From contig QHBL01000219.1 of the NCBI GenBank assembly GCA_003244125.1, forward strand, positions 1 through 5,995: a stretch of 5,995 nucleotides of DNA, written 5' to 3'. The position numbers and the translations under genes were made by a program. This DNA comes from Chthoniobacterales bacterium. Its GTDB lineage: Bacteria; Verrucomicrobiota; Verrucomicrobiae; Chthoniobacterales; UBA10450. A model generated the notes under the pieces. It searched no databases. It was not told where the DNA came from and was given only the letters and a program-made list of their open reading frames with translations. Positions 5,685 to 5,995 of the stretch are shown here, piece after piece; the stretch's first letter is position 1; each line of letters opens with the position of its first letter.

Positions 5685-5995
5685 GTGGAAACACGTGACG
5701 AAATTTTTGACGACGCCAACGGCGACCTGGCGATTGGCGAGCTGGAAAGCGCGGTCGAGAAATACGGGCGTTGCGTCGAGCTCGATCCGGAATTTTTCGA
5801 TGGCTGGCACGCGCTCGGGATGGCGCTGATGAAGCTGGGGCGATTCCCGGAAGCGATTGAAGCGGGGAAGCGCGCGACGCAGTTGTGTCCGAACGACCAG
5901 ATCGGCTGGACCAGCCTTTCGTTGTTTTACAATCGCAATGGCGACATCAAAGAAGCGGAAGCCGCCGGCACGAAAGCAAAGATTTTGTCGTGGGG
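5685..5995 (+). CDS. Tetratricopeptide repeat (TPR) protein, truncated at the right edge
   Basis: The 103 visible codons form TPR helices. After a helix ending GRCVELDPE (28-36), a clear repeat unit begins at Trp41 with WHALGMALMKLGRFPEAIEA (41-60) and ends KRATQLCPND (62-71). A second starts at Trp75 (GWTSLSLFYNRNGDIKEAEA) and runs to the edge. TPRs are protein-binding scaffolds; the partner is not visible. The start is taken as GTG at 5685, the only standard start codon between the preceding in-frame stop (TAA, 5676-5678) and the repeat region; no strong Shine-Dalgarno is seen. The gene is in the same reading frame as the foldase and 6 bp after its stop, so they almost certainly share a transcript. 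There is no signal peptide, which suggests a cytoplasmic protein. The full length cannot be judged. Confidence 0.8.
   Translation, partial: METRDEIFDDANGDLAIGELESAVEKYGRCVELDPEFFDGWHALGMALMKLGRFPEAIEAGKRATQLCPNDQIGWTSLSLFYNRNGDIKEAEAAGTKAKILSW

Noticed and set aside
1..5995. A defence, phage or mobile-element system.
   Set aside because: No transposase, integrase, nuclease-toxin, reverse transcriptase or CRISPR signature was found; the genes are housekeeping or envelope functions.

Overview
The window looks like a chromosomal housekeeping segment of a moderately GC-rich Gram-negative bacterium. My best guess is Verrucomicrobiota (Chthoniobacterales-like soil lineages). This rests on the style of the proteins, a PpiD-type periplasmic chaperone, weak or absent Shine-Dalgarno sequences, and a heptamer repeat that I associate from memory with PVC-group genomes. 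The taxonomic call is an inference; no rRNA or other marker is present.

Layout: two genes run leftward and four run rightward from a shared 142-bp gap at about 2270-2411. Leftward are a NodB-fold deacetylase of the DUF2334 type (1466-2269), then, overlapping it by 4 bp (ATGA), a large protein cut by the window edge. That protein joins an N-terminal PHP metal-dependent phosphoesterase module to the start of a GT4-type glycosyltransferase (1-1469). Together they form a probable two-gene glycan-modification operon of unknown product.

Rightward are tmk (thymidylate kinase, 2412-3071), holB-like DNA polymerase III delta' (3071-4039, sharing one base with the tmk stop), a membrane-anchored PpiD/SurA-like foldase (4155-5678) and the start of a TPR protein (5685 to the right edge, 6 bp after the foldase stop). 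tmk and holB are a classic replication/nucleotide pair; the foldase and TPR genes form a second, tightly spaced pair.

The noncoding DNA is limited to two short gaps, and both contain hairpin-forming sequence resembling dispersed repeats. The 3' end of tmk is built from five copies of a 7-bp repeat, so the last residues of the kinase are repeat-encoded. No RNA genes, CRISPR arrays, insertion sequences or phage genes were seen. I find no clear new defence or mobile system. The points most worth following are the PHP-GT4 fusion coupled to a deacetylase, the heptamer repeat overrunning the tmk/holB junction, a delta' subunit without its zinc module, and a parvulin-like domain without its usual histidines.
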